This document shows positions 5,515 through 6,835 of a stretch of DNA of 6,835 bases, one piece after another (the stretch's first letter is position 1; each line of letters starts with the position of its first letter). The DNA lies in the NCBI GenBank assembly GCA_002377245.1, contig DFPL01000268.1, positions 1 to 6,835 of the forward strand, written 5' to 3'. The notes under the pieces were generated by a model, which worked only from the letters and a program-made list of their open reading frames with translations, was not told the DNA's origin and made no database searches. The position numbers and the translations under genes are program-made. The DNA comes from Enterobacteriaceae bacterium UBA3516 (GTDB lineage: Bacteria; Pseudomonadota; Gammaproteobacteria; Enterobacterales; Enterobacteriaceae).

Positions 5515-6759
5515 ATGCCTCGTTTATTCATCATTGTTCTGCTCTTTTTTTCCTGTGCGGCCTCAGCTCGTCTGGTCAGTGATAATCCTGAGCCCGCACG
5601 CTATATGCAGGTCACTGAGGATGCAGATATCTGGGGGCAAATCGGCAATAACGTCGTCACGGTCGGTCATATCCGCGCCGGGCAAATTATCGCCGTGGAG
5701 CCTGGCGTTGAGGACTACTACGCGTTTCGTTTTGGCTTTGGTCATGCCTGGATAGATAAAGGTCACCTGGGCACGCTGCGGGGAAATGAGCGGGTGGAAG
5801 ACAGCCTGGGCGACCTCAATAAGCCGCTCAGCAACCAGAACCTGATTACCTGGCAGGACACGCCGATGTACAACGCGGCAGATATCAAGAGCACGCCTTT
5901 CGGCGTACTGGCCGCCAATCTTCGCTACCCTATTATCAGTAAACTCAAGGACAGGCTGAATCAAACCTGGTTTCAGGTGCGTGTTGGCGATCGTCTGGCA
6001 TGGATAAGCAGTCTGGATGCGCAGGAAGATAATGGTATTCCGGTGCTGACCTATCACCATATTCTGCATGATGAAGAGAACACCCGTTTTCGCCATACTT
6101 CCACCACCACATCCATGCGCGCATTTACCAACCAGATGACCTGGCTGCGTGACCAGGGCTATACCACCCTGAGCATGTATCAACTGGAAGGATATGTACG
6201 AAACCGTATGAACCTACCGGCTCGTTCCGTCGTCATCACTTTTGATGATGGCCTGAAATCGGTTAGCCGTTATGCGTATCCGGTGCTGAAGGAATACGGT
6301 TTCAAAGCGACCGCTTTTATCATTTCGTCCCGCATCAAACTGCGCCCACAGACATGGGACCCGAAGTCTTTGCAGTTTATGAGCGTCTCAGAATTAAACC
6401 AGATTGCCAGCGTGTTCGATTTTCAGTCGCATACACACTTTCTTCACCGGGTAGATGATGCCAGACATCCGATTTTACTCAGCCGCAGCTATGAAAATAT
6501 CCTGATGGATTTCAAGCACTCACGCCGTGCGCTGTCTCAGTTTAATACCCATGTCTGGTTCCTCTCCTATCCCTTTGGCGGCTATAACGATAAAGCCGTA
6601 CAAGCGGCAGAAGACGCAGGTTTCCATCTGGCGGTAACCACGGTACGCGGAAAGGTGAAGCCGGGAGATAACCCGATGCTGCTAAAGCGGTTATATATTT
6701 TAAGAACCGATTCGCTGGAAGAGATGTCGAGGTTAATCAGTAATCAACCTCAGGGATAA
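5515..6759 (+). CDS. yadE: Secreted polysaccharide deacetylase family protein YadE
   Basis: Predicted periplasmic or secreted enzyme of carbohydrate esterase family 4 (NodB fold), which removes acetyl groups from N-acetylated sugars; its real substrate is unknown. It has 414 residues, close to the E. coli homologue. Residues 1-18 are a signal peptide (Arg3, hydrophobic 4-12, cleavage likely after SCAASA at 18). Cys14 has no proper lipobox, so a lipoprotein is unlikely. Residues about 30-90 and 105-170 look like two SH3-like modules, each ending in a similar aromatic/basic stretch with AWI (78-80 and 162-164). The catalytic domain runs from about VLTYHH (177-182) to near the C-terminus: TFDDG (242-246) with Asp244/Asp245, the metal-site segment SHTHFLH with His306 and His311, and SYPFGG (351-356). 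The residues needed for catalysis appear present. The ribosome binding site is weak (GGTTGG). The start matches the homologous N-terminus MPRLFII. The protein ends SNQPQG as in E. coli, so it is complete. Confidence 0.92.
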   Translation: MPRLFIIVLLFFSCAASARLVSDNPEPARYMQVTEDADIWGQIGNNVVTVGHIRAGQIIAVEPGVEDYYAFRFGFGHAWIDKGHLGTLRGNERVEDSLGDLNKPLSNQNLITWQDTPMYNAADIKSTPFGVLAANLRYPIISKLKDRLNQTWFQVRVGDRLAWISSLDAQEDNGIPVLTYHHILHDEENTRFRHTSTTTSMRAFTNQMTWLRDQGYTTLSMYQLEGYVRNRMNLPARSVVITFDDGLKSVSRYAYPVLKEYGFKATAFIISSRIKLRPQTWDPKSLQFMSVSELNQIASVFDFQSHTHFLHRVDDARHPILLSRSYENILMDFKHSRRALSQFNTHVWFLSYPFGGYNDKAVQAAEDAGFHLAVTTVRGKVKPGDNPMLLKRLYILRTDSLEEMSRLISNQPQG

Positions 6760-6835
6760 AATCAGGGGTAGAAGGCTATCTTATTTGCCATTTTGCCCTT
6801 AGGGGCTGAGGGATCCCCACAAAAAATGCGAGCAC
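6760..6835. other. Non-coding tail after yadE
   Basis: No frame on either strand continues a recognisable protein; in E. coli panD follows on the minus strand, but its end is not reached. The stretch holds a GGGATCCC palindrome (6810-6817) and a loose GGGG/CCCC pairing (6802-6805 with 6815-6818). An A-run follows on the plus strand, which is the wrong polarity for a yadE terminator. I see no convincing terminator. Confidence 0.5.

Noticed and set aside
5563..6183. 206-codon minus-strand open frame inside yadE
   Set aside because: It lies wholly within yadE, whose family motifs are intact in the plus frame. The antisense translation has no recognisable domain.
6802..6830. GC-rich palindrome plus A-run as a yadE terminator
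   Set aside because: On the plus strand the run after the hairpin is A, not T, and on the minus strand the T-run precedes rather than follows it, so the polarity is wrong in both directions.
1..6835. Search for a novel or mobile system (CRISPR, IS ends, integrase, toxin-antitoxin, prophage genes, tRNA)
   Set aside because: Every sizeable stretch is explained by conserved core genes in their usual order. I saw no spaced direct-repeat arrays, transposase motifs, tRNA-like cloverleaf sequences or abrupt composition change.

Overview
The window is ordinary chromosomal core DNA from an enteric gammaproteobacterium (Enterobacteriaceae). Every gene matches, in order, strand and length, the gcd-hpt-can-yadG-yadH-yadI-yadE block known from Escherichia coli and its relatives. 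Several proteins differ from the E. coli K-12 versions as I remember them: the Gcd N-terminus, scattered Hpt and Can residues, and the YadI C-terminal half. The source is therefore probably a related genus or species such as Citrobacter, Salmonella, Enterobacter or Kluyvera. I cannot name it from sequence alone.

Layout. Bases 1-1622 (minus) hold the first 540 codons of gcd, the membrane-bound PQQ glucose dehydrogenase; its 3' end lies outside the window. Bases 1623-1827 are the divergent gcd/hpt regulatory region, with a perfect TGTGA-N6-TCACA CRP site lying over the gcd promoter. Then come hpt (plus, 1828-2364), a bidirectional terminator, and can (minus, 2430-3092), a beta-carbonic anhydrase convergent with hpt. 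Bases 3093-3200 form a second divergent region. After it come yadG-yadH (plus, 3201-4894), an ABC-2 type transporter pair whose reading frames overlap by 4 bp; yadI (5012-5452), a lone mannose-family PTS EIIA protein; and yadE (5515-6759), a secreted polysaccharide deacetylase. The last 76 bases are non-coding. In E. coli panD follows, but it is not reached here.

Functionally, gcd feeds periplasmic glucose oxidation into the quinone pool, hpt salvages hypoxanthine/guanine, and can supplies bicarbonate. These are independent housekeeping or peripheral functions. YadG and YadH clearly work together; a link to YadI and YadE is only suggested by their order on one strand.

I found no mobile element, CRISPR array, tRNA, rRNA, prophage or toxin-antitoxin module, and no convincing undescribed system. 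The points worth a second look are modest: the shared CRP site, a hairpin that covers the yadI ribosome binding site, the orphan EIIA protein, and the duplicated SH3-like N-terminus plus PgaB-like histidine spacing of YadE.
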